From the NCBI GenBank assembly GCA_030549495.1, contig JAUIRK010000101.1, positions 434,001 through 498,000 on the forward strand: a stretch of DNA of 64,000 nt, read 5' to 3'. This document shows positions 24,504 through 36,268 of the stretch, in pieces (the stretch's first letter is position 1; each line of letters opens with the position of its first letter). The notes under the pieces were generated by a model. That model saw only the letters and a program-made list of their open reading frames with translations, was not told the origin of the DNA and ran no database searches. This DNA is from Nectonema munidae (Eukaryota; Nematomorpha; Nectonematoida; Nectonematidae). A program made the translations under genes and the position numbers.

Positions 24504-24605
24504 CCCTTTGAAGACCAACGCGAACCAGTGCAATCGCCTGCTTTGAGTATATATAATTTAGTGAAAAAAGAAAGATTAATCTTTAGGGTTTTGGTCCTCA
24601 AAGGG
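24504..24605. mobile_element. piggyBac-like MITE, copy 2
   Basis: TIR CCCTTTGAAGACCAA versus TTGGTCCTCAAAGGG (one mismatch). The interior has AATCGCCTGCTTT, the family core. Flanks TTGG and TAAA are eroded TTAA. Confidence 0.65.
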
Positions 24606-24699
24606 TAAAAGTTAAAGCAAACGATTTTTATTTGAGGCGACCAAGCGAAATAGAAAATAATACGAAATCATATCTTTACTTTTGATAAAAGGATTTTCC

Positions 24700-25440
24700 A
24701 ATCTTAAGAAACATTTTGGAAGGGAAGAAGGAAGGAAAAAAAAGATAGTGCTCTGAGACTAGTGAAATAATGGAGTGAGAAAATGATGTTGACAGGGGGA
24801 GAAGAATAGTGAATAGGGAAAAAGTTGCTGTTGCTGTTGGATCGCATTTGTCAGGAATGACAAGAGAGTGTATAGGAATAACAATGATAATAATTGAGCC
24901 TTACATACTCACTACACTACTACTACACTCTCTCCCGAATGCCATGTGATGAAGGTGGAGATGATGGAGTGGAGGTGTGTTGATGATGAAGTGATGATGA
25001 CTTCCACGTGTAACAACAACGGCAGGCAGACCAAAGTAAAAAGAAATTCGATGAGTTGATGATGTAGAGAGGATAGGAGCTGTCTGTTTCCAAATGGTGA
25101 GTTTCGTCACATGCGCACAGCAGTAAAGTATTATGACCTGGAATAACACAACTACCTACCTTACATGTGAGAATGAGTGGCGCGACTGTGTGTGTGTGTG
25201 TATGTGTGGAACATGTTTCTTCCTCCCTCTCCTGAATGAAGAGAAAGAAGAAGAAACACACATCACCATATGTTTCTGCTTCTGTGAAATTTGATAATGA
25301 TGACAACACACAGAAAGAAGGAAGTATACAATATAGATGATACAGTACATGTACATCATCTCCATTATCGTATCGCGAGCGCGTTGAAGAGAGTAAAATC
25401 GATGTGTTGTTTGAAGAGTGGGACTCCCTAATCTCCCTCA
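24700..25440. promoter_or_regulatory. complex less AT-rich island, candidate enhancer or distal 5' exon
   Basis: Clearly less AT-rich than its surroundings, with a palindromic E-box CACGTG near 25005-25010 and a (GT)n run near 25185-25205. On the minus strand, donor-like GTAAGG and GTAGGT lie near 25165-25155 and GTATGT near 24908. Several overlapping 70-130-codon minus-strand frames cross it, but their composition (His/Thr/Ser runs from microsatellites) does not look like protein. Confidence 0.3.
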
Positions 25441-25778
25441 GATAGCTTTCAAGTTTTAGTTGATTGGGTTTAGAGCGAAACTTGTTATGTCCCTGTAGCT
25501 CTCTCGCTATTCTTCAATAAAGCCGTGGAGTACCGCAGGCACTGCGCTTTGCAATTAATTTCTATTGTAGACTTACTTAGGCATATACAACGATAACCTC
25601 GTACTGTTTTTCATTACTTCAGCCATCGTTTGTGACAACAAATTTTTACATCTTACAGGGGTTTTTAGCAGAGGGATTTTGTCATTTATCTAATAAATTT
25701 TGTGGTTATATATTTTGTTAGTTTGATGAATGGATTGAATTGCTTCATTCGATATATCCAGAGTTGATTTTCATGGTG

Positions 25779-26015
25779 CAGGGACAATTATGCCTCTAGA
25801 CTATTTGGCCTCTTGCCAATTCAGCCGACCGTAGGACAATATTATTATCAAGAGGGCGAATTGAGCTGCTTCTATTTTTATGAGCCCGATTTTGTTTTAT
25901 ATACGCACAACAAATACTAAAATATTACTTCCGGTCAATTCGGACTCAAGACCATTCAGCCTCTAAATAATATTCAATTAGAGAACAAATTGTGCCTAGG
26001 CGATATTGTCCCTAG
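25779..26015. mobile_element. phrase-repeat foldback element (GGACAATTnTGCCT type)
   Basis: Outer ends CAGGGACAATTATGCCTCTA and, inverted, CTAGGGACAATATCGCCTAG. Inward of each lie degenerate phrases such as CTATTTGGCCTCTTG, CCAATTCAGCCGACCG and GGTCAATTCGGACTC. The centre is AT-rich without phrases. Same architecture as 19319-19706 but a different phrase. Confidence 0.6.
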
Positions 26016-27324
26016 ATCATTACTTCTATGTTTCAATGATTATGAAGTCAATCGGTTATTCTTTTAGTTTTTCACAACGGAAGGTATAGAAAAGATAAGG
26101 GATACATTTAAATAGCACTTATTCATTAGTTTTATACTTTTAGTAAACTTCTTTTATCTAATATATTATGAATTATGTTTATAATTAAAATGAGCTTTTG
26201 ATAAAAAAAATTTGTTACTGATTTTAGTTTACGTACTTTTAATGAAATTAATTTTTCAAGATGAAGCTAGATCTCAGGAATAAGGTCAATATAAAAATCA
26301 CAAGACTGAAAGTTCTTCATGAGAACAATTATGGGGTGAATTTCTGATGAGAAAAATTCTGCAGTAGACTTTTTTCGCAACACCAATTCTGGTGGTGGAA
26401 TTTTTTCATTTGAGGCATCGAAAATAGATTCTTCATGAGATGCCAATTTGTAAAAAAAACTTTTACTTTATTGGTTTATACAGTAATTAGGATTTAACTT
26501 TTTTACCCAATCTTAGAACTTTTATAGGAGACCCACGTAACATAATAAATTCAAAAAAGTATTAACAAAAAAAACCTTTAATTAAGTACACAAGAGATAG
26601 GAATTCATTTATATCATTGAGTATTTGCATAAAATGCTCAGTATCCTAATATTTCTGCTTCCACATAAATTCACACAGATAGCTGTCCTCCATTCCACGA
26701 AGTTTTTTCTGCTTTAAAGTTTTTTTTCATTGAATCTTTGCGTAAAAATTTTATTGTCGTAATTACCGACTGGCAGAAGGGGGGAGGTGTTTTGTCACAA
26801 ACCTATTTTTCTCTACAAAATGTGCAAAATTCAAAATATTATATTTTTTACCCCGATTTTGCTTAGTTTTCGCAAAATTATCTTTGATCAAACATTTCCC
26901 TTATTTTGTAGCCACGCAAAGTTTCATGATGTTTCGCAATGTTACGCAACATTTTCTAAGTAAATTCAAAATTTATTTTTTCTTTAGATTGTGCTTATTT
27001 TTTTCTAGTTTTTAAATTTACTTTAAAAACAAATTTATTAAACTATTTTACCCTTTTTTCAAACTATAATCCAATGTTTCGCAGTGATACGATAATGTTT
27101 TCCATTTTTTTCTAAAAAATTAAAAATTACTATTTTTTGTCGAAGATTTCAGTTTTTTCAATTTTTTTCTAAAATATATTTTATAAATAGTGGATTCAAT
27201 TTTATGCCTCAAAATTATAATATATGAGATACTTAGCAATGCTTATCAAATAAAATTTGTTATTTTTGGAAAACATTGTAAACCATTACTTAAAAGTTAC
27301 ATAGTTGAATTATTCAAAAAATAC
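26016..27324. other. AT-rich non-coding stretch
   Basis: No gene, tandem repeat or element end recognised. Confidence 0.4.
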
Positions 27325-27464
27325 GGTATCTAGTCACTTATTACTTTATTAATTGATCTAATGCTACCTTAGTTTTCGCGGATTTTGGTTGCTTTTCGAA
27401 GATTTTGGTAGCGAGGATCTTGTTTTTGTGGATTTTAGTTTTCAGGGATTTTGACTAGATACCC
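27325..27464. mobile_element. short phrase-repeat element with GGTATCTAGTCA ends
   Basis: Perfect 12-bp inverted ends GGTATCTAGTCA (27325-27336) and TGACTAGATACC (27452-27463). The interior right half is a degenerate tandem of about 20 bp built on GATTTTGGTTGCTTTTCG, with copies near 27380, 27400, 27430 and 27448. About 140 bp long. Confidence 0.55.
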
Positions 27465-29280
27465 TACATAAATATGTGTTGAAGGAAAAAACACAATACG
27501 TCAGAAAACATAATTTCATTGAAAAGTATTGGAAGACGAGTGAATAATCAGTTCATACGAAGTCACTCCGAAATGACGCTCACAGACCACATATGGACTG
27601 CCTACTTTTATATTACTGTTGGCTCAATCTGATATTTCATATTTTTACTGTGCTTTCATTTTCTAAATTTTAGACAGACAAAATCTTGAAAAATTAGTAA
27701 TTTCAATCGAAGTGTTGATTAGCCAGTGCAGGAAATTTCGCACCAGAGACATTTCGAAATTAGTTTTGGTGGTTTCGAAATTTTTCGGTTCGAAATGACC
27801 AATTTATGCACGAAATTACTTGGGTACAAAATATCCTGGTTACCAAATAACTTGAATTTTTGATTTACCATTGGTGGATAAAGTATATAAATGGCCAACA
27901 ATCTTTTTATTTCTATCTCGGTGTGTTTTGAGTTGGTCAGACAGTTCATAGCGAATGAAAAATATTAAACCCGTTGACACAATCAAACACATATTTTATA
28001 CACACATGCTCAATTATCTTCGTCTAGACAATTTGCCGTTTATTATGTTTATAAACTTTCGATTACTTCCCTTCACAACTTCTATATCTTGCATAAAAGA
28101 AAATGCTATTCAACATTATGCGTATCATATGATAACTGCTATTTTGTTTTCGAAACTAAAACTTGGTAATGGTGCAACTCACTTCCCAGTTCCTGAAAGT
28201 TGGCTCTAGAGATAGAGATATAAATATATTACAGAACAAATACAGGCAACCAGCGATGGCTGAGCATCGATGAAATCGTTTATAGTGGGATCAGAACATA
28301 GATGCTGTTTTTGTGAATTGAAGATCCTTCAACTTGAATCTGTAGATAGGGATTTACAGTTCATTACAAATTCCTTCCAGAGATGATTAGCTTGCAGGAG
28401 TTCTTGAAGAATATTTAAATTTTGGTAGAATAAACGTTGAAGTTAATTCGCCTTCGACCAAGGTTTTGTGTAAGACATGTTTTGGATATTTAAACTTCAT
28501 CAGTTACGGTCACTTTGTGTTTCTACTCTACTGAGTACCGTTTATTGGCCCTAAGTAGAGTCGAACCACAAAACGATTAGTAACATACATTTTTTTTATA
28601 TAAATACACACAAGGCATTACGCTAGAATTTGTAAAATAAATGATGTTTTCTGTGAATCACTGTTTATATATGTAAGTAAGTTATGATTAAACTTATTGA
28701 ATTTTAAAAATTAGTTAAATTGTTGTTGGATAATTTGTGTACTGCGATGTTTCAAATCAATGACAGGTTTCAGATTACACAATTACATCAACTTTAAGAA
28801 TTTTCTCGAATTTTTAACCATTGAGGTATATTTTACAATTTTTTTTATATCTGTCTCCCCAAAAAAGGGTTGTTCCAGCAATATTCCCTCTATGCCCCAC
28901 TTTGAGGCCCAGAACACGGTTCCTCAAAGGCTAAATCGCTCCTTAATTTTTATTGAAAGATTCTGGGATCTTTTTTTTCACTCTACATTCTACATATAAA
29001 GTTTCAAAAGACATTTTTTTCCTGAATTATTACCCATGAAAACAGAATTTTAAGTCTGCCTTTTCAATGGAATTTTATTTTCATTTTTGGGAGATGGTGC
29101 TACAGTCGCCCTCAAAAGTAACTAATACATTTAAATTATATATTTTGTGAATTTTTTGTTTTTTTGCCAATAAACCCTGTCAAAGAAAGTACAAAAAAAG
29201 ATTCAGAAAAATTCAAGAATATTATCGCATTCAGTACAAGAATAAACATTGTAACTAATAGTAATATTTTTTAAAAGGGT
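27465..29280. other. non-coding stretch with an unrecognised 84-codon frame
   Basis: A plus-strand frame at 27955-28206 (MKNIKPVDTIKHIF...FPVPESWL) and a region up to about 28560 have somewhat more balanced composition. I recognise no family, find no splice context, and cannot say whether it is a decayed gene. Confidence 0.3.
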
Positions 29281-29287
29281 GAAACCC

Positions 29288-29432
29288 AAAACAGCTAGTC
29301 CCAAAATAGCTAGTCCAAAATAGCTAGTATACCAAAATAGCTAGCGCCATAATAGCTATTTCGATAATAGCTAGTATACCAACCAAAATAGCTAGTTCAA
29401 AAATAGCTGGTTTTAAAATAGTGTACCAAAAC
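29288..29432 (+). repeat. CCAAAATAGCTAGT minisatellite-like array
   Basis: About nine degenerate direct copies of a 14-20 bp phrase containing CCAAAATAGCTAGT, some extended by ATAC or GCGC. No inverted second arm was found nearby, unlike the foldback-type elements. Confidence 0.75.
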
Positions 29433-29952
29433 ACCAATTTCCCATTATTCTTGTAATATTCAAATTACATCATTTGAATGTCTCACCACAACTCACCTTT
29501 TTAGCTTACTTTTTAAATAGATAGATTGCATTAATTTTTTAACTTTCTCTTTGACGTTGATGTTAGCAGATACGAACTCCATAAATTTTAAATAAAGTAT
29601 ATCAGATTTACTACTTTTTTACACCTAGAAATAGAAATCCTGAATGTTCACAAGAAAACTTAAGTTGAAAGATTGTTCTCTAATCTTAAGATGAGTTTTT
29701 TTCTACCATATCATAGGTATGAAAATTTTTTTTCACAGAATTAGCTTTAACGATCTTAATCACATCTTTTAACTTACTAATTAACAAAAATAAGTACCTA
29801 ACTGATTAAAAATAAACAGATATTGTTTTTTAAAATACACTTTATAAATTTATTAATATAATTTAAACAATTTTTTTATTAAAAAAAATATATTATAAAA
29901 TTCCACGCTGCTTACGCTTATTATACACGAATAATACAAACTTTAATTTTAA

Positions 29953-30074
29953 CCCTTCCAGGCATTGGATTTCCAAAATTTATCGTCTGCTTTCTTTTAC
30001 AATGAGTTTTTGTATACTTAAAGCAGATGATTTTTATTCTAATGGACCATGGTGTCCCTTTGTGCCTGAAAGGG
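29953..30074. mobile_element. piggyBac-like MITE, copy 3 (best preserved ends)
   Basis: TTAA|CCCTTCCAGGCATTGG at the left and TGCCTGAAAGGG|TTAA at the right, with TTAA at 29949-29952 and 30075-30078. TTAA targets and CCC/GGG termini are the piggyBac hallmark. The core TTATCGTCTGCTTTC is shared by the family. 122 bp, no coding capacity. Confidence 0.8.
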
Positions 30075-30078
30075 TTAA

Positions 30079-33000
30079 GCAATAAAAGGTCAATTCAAAA
30101 AGTGTCTTACCACTCTCTAGACGCAAATAGCAATATAAAATCTTACTTAACTAACTAACTAACCTCTCTAAATAACTAATGATCTAATTAGCTATTTTCA
30201 TTTATAAAATTGAGCACCGTCCCTAAGTACAAACGTCTGGTTCCCGCGTACGGGAGATGGATTTGTGTGTGAGATATTTAATTTCGAAATGGTGAAGTAA
30301 GCTTAAAACAGGAAAATTGATTGGATGTGACGTTTTTGCTTATCTGCACACATCTTTGTTTTTTCCTACACTTTTTCGTTTCTTCTTATCTCTCCTCGAT
30401 TCAGCATAACAGTTTTTACTCTGTGATCTTATCGTTGTGAGATGAATGTAGAGGAAAATTCTGAGAAAAGACACAGATGGTGGTGATTGCCTCTGTTGCC
30501 TTACTGCTTTTACTGCACAGCACACCTATCAATAAATATTTATGCCGCTTTCCCAGATATAGACACTTATAGAGAGAAATTTACCATATGTTTTACGTAC
30601 CTTATACAGTACATCATTTTAATTACCATCACAGTATATCTTACCTTATTATAAGCAATAAGATTCTTGTGCTAACCATCATCATGCTTATCACTATAGC
30701 AATAAATTAATCCATTCAACATCATTATTATATTTCACTATTATCATCGTCATTATCATCATGATCAACTTCTATTCTATCATCATCATCGCCAGTTTAT
30801 CAGAAACTACAACTTCTTTATCAATTCAATAATACCTTCCCCTCATTTCTCAACAAAATGTTTTTTGTATCCTTTGAAACGAGTTATAAAAACTCCTGAA
30901 AAGATATTGCGTGTCATAGAAGAAAAAAAGTAATTTTGTTAGAATAGCAAAAATAATATATAAATATCTATAATCTATACGGTTTTAACTAATATCAAAA
31001 ACATCTGTTTTCTTGTCTGTTATCATATTATTCATATCGGTATTAAATACGTTTAGAATTAATGTTAAGTGCTTCAAAATGGCAATGAGAAAAAGTGCCT
31101 ATATTTCTATATTCACTCAAAAGCTACTATGTTTTGTGTAAAGATTATTCTGACAGAAATGACTATAGCCATTTTATTTCATCTAAAAATATATAAAATA
31201 AAATACAAATATTTTTTTTTATATATTTTTAATTTTGAATAAAATTGAAAGATTTTTCTTGCGATAAAAAGCGTTACTCTTTCCTTAAGCTAAGATTAAC
31301 GAATAAAAAAAGTAAATTTCAAATAAAAAATTTATTACGATCACAAAGTATCTATATAAGTGAATATCAATATGAAAGATCTTAAAAATGATCTTCATTC
31401 TCTTTACTACTAAAAGTTAACGTACAACGTATGAAAAAATTCGGGTAATTGATATCAGGAAGCAGACATTTTTGTGCCTGGCAAAAGATTAATTTTGATT
31501 AAAGCTTTGACTCATAAATATTTCTAATTTATTTTTAAAAAATTAAGAATACATTAAAAAGAAAGTTTAAACTTCGGTCAATTTCACCGCAATGCCTTGT
31601 TAGTGTATTATTTTTAATCATTTTTATTGACATATCATTTATATGTAATTACAAAACAGAAAATTCGGCTTTCATATTCAACATTTTAAAGATTTTGTAA
31701 AGGTTTTATATATAGCTAAGGTTCAATTATTTATTGGTTCAAGAAGATAAGCATTTACTTGGTTAAGATAAAGTTAATTATTTTCAATTGTCTAATTCTA
31801 AGAAACAAAATTCAAATGAATTTATATTGGCTTTATTATGAGTTCATTTTTTGGGTGTAACATTTTACTAAAATATTTTTGAGATCTACTTTTTTCAATC
31901 TATATGCAAAATACATATTATACAATAAATAAAATTTTAAGCAAATTTACAAATTATATAAAATAATTTTAAAAATTGAGTCAATATATTGATGCCTTTC
32001 AGATTCACAACAAACGAAACAATGATAGATAACTCTCAAAAATTGTTGAAAGTTAGACATTATTCTGGAAATTCGCTGTATATTTTCCTTTTTGGAAAAA
32101 GGATTCCCAATTATGCCTGGCCTTACTTTCTGCCTTTATCCAATTTAGACGTTTCAAGCTTAGAAAAGAGAGTCCATTAATGAGGAGGCAAGCTTCACTT
32201 CTACTCTCTCCTGCCTTCCTTGTTTTGTCTGATTCGAGCGCATCATGAAGCCAAGTTTTGGTCTCACAAGGAGACGACATAATTAAGCGATGAAATGGGA
32301 GTGGGTTCAGGTGTGAGAGAGAACTATGCCATGCCATCATCCTTTAATGTTTTGTTTGTTAAACTTTACCCAGGTGAGGTGTATTTCATTCATAGCTCAC
32401 AAATCTCTCAATTTAACGAGATCAGTGTAAACGCTTTTTAATCATATTCATGGGCTGTTGTTGTGTGTGTTTACTTTTCATGAATATATGATAGAATGAT
32501 GCTATTTACCAAATCATCGACTTGCTGAATTTTTATAGAAGCACATATTAATCACGTCTAATTTGAGAATGAAGTCTGCTAATGTAGATAATAATTTTTC
32601 CTACTTTTTGAATAAGCAAATTTGAAGAAGTATATGAAAGTATTTGAAATAAAAAAAGGAACTTAATTAATTTGGAAGCAGGTGGAGATTAAAAAAACAT
32701 AAAATAAATTTCAGAAAAAAATTGAGAAAAACAAAATGTATATCATTAAGAAACAATGAGTTATCATTTGTAAAAAAAGTTAAAAAGTTTAAGCAACTAT
32801 TTTTAAAGTAAAATTGAGAAAAAAATGGAAAAAAAGAAATCTTCGGAAAAAATCTGCAAAATCTGAAGAAGAAATAGATTTTGAATATTTTTACAAATTA
32901 TAACATAAAATTACGAGGCATTATGAAACATTGGGTTTCATTGTAAAAAAGTGACAATAGAAAAAACGTGAAAATGGTTGTTACATTAAACAACAAAAAG

Positions 33001-33420
33001 TTGAGCCAATCTTTTAAAAGTGTAAGCAATGCTTCCTTCCAGTCCAAATACAAACCGTTACATTAGCAAAATTTGCAATTACTGCATACGTAGACTCTCT
33101 CTGTTGAGATCACTGTTGGGACAGCATCAAGTGGTCTTAATGAGAGATTTTTTTCCTCAAAGAGATTTTCTCACAGTTTTCGGATACAATTTCAAAAGAT
33201 TTGCCTTCTATTATAACGGATGCAATCCAATGACAGGCATCTAAAACTGTAACAATTTGTGCCAAATTTGCAAGTGTAATCTCATTGTTCCCCTGGGTTA
33301 GAAAGTAGTGCAACAATGTGCGTTTGTAGTAGCTTTGGAAAGTTTTGATGATGCCATCCTCAGTTCACTATAATCGATCTATTTGTTTACTCTCTTGCGT
33401 AACATTTTATTCTTTTGGGG
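30079..33420. other. non-coding stretch with a candidate regulatory island
   Basis: 30110-30240 has (TAAC)n-like tracts; 30640-30800 has a degenerate CATCATCAT region. The block at 32165-32400 is less AT-rich and carries E-boxes (separate entry). Several 60-95 codon frames here look like chance. No gene recognised. Confidence 0.4.
32308..32381. promoter_or_regulatory. cluster of CAGGTG/AGGTG E-box sites
   Basis: CAGGTG at 32308-32313, CAGGTG at 32371-32376 and, directly abutting, AGGTG at 32377-32381. These are the core sites of ZEB/zfh-1 and Snail proteins. The cluster lies in a less AT-rich island about 18 kb upstream of zfh1 exon 1. Function is inferred from motifs only. Confidence 0.3.
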
Positions 33421-33545
33421 GTGTTAGGTTCGACTAAATCCGTAACGTGTCCTTAATTAAACGGACTAAGAGCAGGTCAATTCGGACTCTTTATAATTAG
33501 CAATTATAGGCCAAACTGTCCTTGAACCAAAAGGAACACCACATC
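33421..33545. repeat. phrase-repeat fragment related to 25779-26015
   Basis: Contains GGTCAATTCGGACTCTTTA, sharing GGTCAATTCGGACTC with 25933-25947, plus GGCCAAACTGTCCTTG and CGGACTAAG words. It looks like one arm of a foldback-type element. Confidence 0.4.
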
Positions 33546-33757
33546 CAATTTGTTAACATCGATAAAAATGGATATTAAGTTAAAGTTTTAGGAGAATAAG
33601 AGAGAAAGAATGACTTGAACGCAGCAAAAAACAAAAATTGAAAATCTGGAAATTTTACAGGTGTTGCCATAGAAACAGTCACAAAAAAGTAATGTTATCT
33701 CTTTTGGCTCATCTTAAATTCAATTAGCTAGTGTGACTTCACTTATACTCTGTTGAT

Positions 33758-34441
33758 CATATGTGTATTGTTGTATTGTATCCATTATGTTTAACATCAT
33801 ACTGATCATATTAGCAGTGTGGCCATTATGAATTTTAGAAAAACTCAAAATTAGATTATATATATTAAATAAACCTAGACTTAGTAATAAAACCCAAAAT
33901 TATTGAAATATATTGTAAAATAAGAAAATTAGGGTATTTCATTTACTAAAAATGTCAAGATTATTTTTTTTTTCAAAGATTGAACAAATTCTTTTTGGTT
34001 TCCAAGTAACACACGAAGTATTATTTTTCATTGCGTTGTTTTACCCGAACATGTAATGTTGATTTGGGAAAATTATCCTTCAACGAATGAGTTAGTATTT
34101 AATTTATACTTGGAACAATTTATTAAACCGTCTGTAATTTCACGTAATCTATATGAATATTCTGGTATTTTAAATCTTTCATCATATAATTCATTTTTTT
34201 TAAAGATTTTATTTAAAAAAAAATATAAGAAAAGTTTAAACATTAAAAAAGGATTTACTTTGGCTAAGTAAAGCTTAGATTCTAGACTAGAAGCTCTCCA
34301 GTTCAAGTCTCTTGAATCCATTATTGTTTAAGCTTTAAAATTTCTTACAAATCGATTTAGATTTATGGAAAGACGGAATCTATGCACCATAATTTACCCA
34401 CGAAGATTGGTTTAAAAAACAAGGAATGGTATCTCTGACTT
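33758..34441 (+). repeat. dispersed 0.7-kb repeat, copy 2
   Basis: Same orientation and same boundaries as 17325-18090, with several internal deletions. Flanking sequence outside the two copies does not match, which supports these ends. Confidence 0.8.
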
Positions 34442-34623
34442 CCATCACAGATCAAAAAATTTTCTGGCGGATCAATGAAAATTTGAGTGGAATTATATTC
34501 TCCACCATTAAGTAAAGAACAGGCTTCATTAACATTCATCTACTGGAATACACAGAAACATTTACAAAGAAATACGAATGCACACTCACCTAGAGACGCA
34601 CAGGCAAAGTCACAAGGAATGGA

Positions 34624-34771
34624 CGGACAGTAACCGTACAGTTTACAACGGATGTTGTGCCTATCAACAGTTTGTCAACGGGCAATTAACCTAAGGTCAG
34701 GGTTTGGTTTTGGGTTAGAGTTACGTTAGAAAATCTCCGTTAGATAAATTACCCGTAAGCAAACTGTCCGA
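34624..34771. mobile_element. phrase-repeat foldback element (GGACAGTTTGnC type)
   Basis: Left arm CGGACAGTAACCGTACAG... with CAGTTTGTCAACGGGCAATT at 34668-34687. Right arm AAATTACCCGTAAGCAAACT then GTCCG (34746-34770) is its inverse. The centre (34693-34732) includes GGTTTTGGGTTAGAGTTA, a word also found inverted in the centre of the 46.7-47.4 kb element. Confidence 0.6.
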
Positions 34772-35328
34772 GTATACAGAGACACACGTCTAAACTTACA
34801 AAGAAACGCAAAGATACAATTCACCGAGACTAATATAGACACTCCAAATAAGACACTCTCAAGGAGTATCTATAGGGGAACGGCCAGGAGATAGGCCTTT
34901 CTAAAATATGTTGCCCCTCCCGCCCTTTGAGACTCTCGTGATATACGCTAAATTTTTATGATTTCTAAATAATTTATATATAAAATAACAAACTACATTA
35001 TAAGTAACAACAAAAAAAACAACTCACAAGTATAGATATACCAAAGAAATTTATCATTAAAAACTTGTAAATTTGTGTAGCTAGCCCTCCCCCTGATTAG
35101 AAATTTTGAGTAAAAGTTTCAGAAATAAACCTTTTACCACTTTTTCAATCAGTTTCAATCAAGTATTATTTTTGAAACAAAAATTGTGTTATTATTTTCT
35201 TCTTGATTGCAAGTAACAAAAATACGCTTATATATTTGTTTGGAATGTTTACGTTATGATACAACAATATGTCCATAGGTAAAAAGAAGTTGAAAATGTC
35301 AACTGACGCTCGAAATATTGGTTTTGGA
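34772..35328. other. non-coding stretch
   Basis: Begins with degenerate words (CAGAGACACACGTC, TTACAAAGAAACGCAAAG) that also occur on the other side of the foldback element at 34550-34620. Otherwise AT-rich with nothing recognised. Confidence 0.4.
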
Positions 35329-35332
35329 TTAA

Positions 35333-35462
35333 CCCATTTAATGCCAATGTTCCTATTTTGGAACATAAGTAATTTCATCTTCGTCTGCTTTTTTCAATGA
35401 CTTTGAATATAAATCGTCTGCGTTTTTTAAGATATCATCTGCTTTGCTTGGCCTTAAATGGG
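35333..35462. mobile_element. piggyBac-like MITE, copy 4
   Basis: Perfect TTAA on both sides (35329-35332, 35463-35466). TIR CCCATTTAATGCCAA versus TTGGCCTTAAATGGG. The interior has AAATCGTCTGCG and ATCATCTGCTTTGC, the family core. 130 bp. Confidence 0.8.
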
Positions 35463-36175
35463 TTAAATAAGAAAAAGTATGGGAACAATTGACAATCATA
35501 CCAAATTTTTATTTATACCACAAATTATATTTAGTTAAAAAAATCAATGTTGAGAGGTATAAGGAGACTCTTTTTAAATATACGAAGGATTAATACCGTT
35601 TAACTACATGGGCTTTTTGATTTTAGGGAAATATAGATGAAGGTTTATTTACAAACATAATAGTTTCTATAAGAAAAAATGAAATTTAATTAAATCAGAT
35701 TTAGCAATATCTGTGTGTGTGTTTCGATTCTGCTTCAAAAAAAACTAAAAAAAAACAAAGAAAGCGCAGAAATCAATATTCTTCATTTTGCCAGTCAGAG
35801 ATATAAAAAATATTTTATTTGTGAAATTTGAAAGTTAATTATTTATTTTCTTAAATGAGTTAGTTAAGCGGCATGACAATTAGTATAATTAGTCAGATTA
35901 GCTGTAGTTATCTTTTTTTTTTTTTTTTGAATTCCACTGAAGGATATCTATATTTTAAAAGCTTCCAATTTATATATATTTTAAAACAGATCGATAGAAA
36001 ATGTTGGAAAAAGGGCAGGAGAATACATCTTTAAAATAGGATATGTTTAATTTTAAAGTGTAACAAGAGCGATAGAATTTTTTTTGTAACTTTCATAAGT
36101 TGAAAGATCAGAAGATGGATCTCAAATAAATTGTACTTATAAAGAAAATATTCAATATAGAGATATTCAGCCCTA

Positions 36176-36264
36176 ATCCGAAAGTGACCAAAATAATCAG
36201 ACAAGAGATTTGCATTGAAAAGTCTTAATAAACGCCGACGATTTTATTTTTGTAAGTTAACCGG
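36176..36264. mobile_element. piggyBac-like MITE, copy 5 (degenerate)
   Basis: The right end CCGACGATTTTATTTTTGTA then AGTTAACCGG abuts TTAA at 36265. The interior AAAATAATCAGAC aligns with the reverse complement of 49526-49654. The left target is eroded to CTAA. Confidence 0.55.
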
Positions 36265-36268
36265 TTAA

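Noticed and set aside
24923-25309. 128-codon minus-strand frame
   Set aside because: Long His/Thr/Ser runs come from a GT microsatellite and ATG-rich repeats; overlapping frames of similar length exist, so it is probably chance.
27955-28206. 84-codon plus-strand frame ending FPVPESWL
   Set aside because: Composition is somewhat gene-like, but I recognise no family, see no splice signals and the following frames are broken. Not enough to call a gene.
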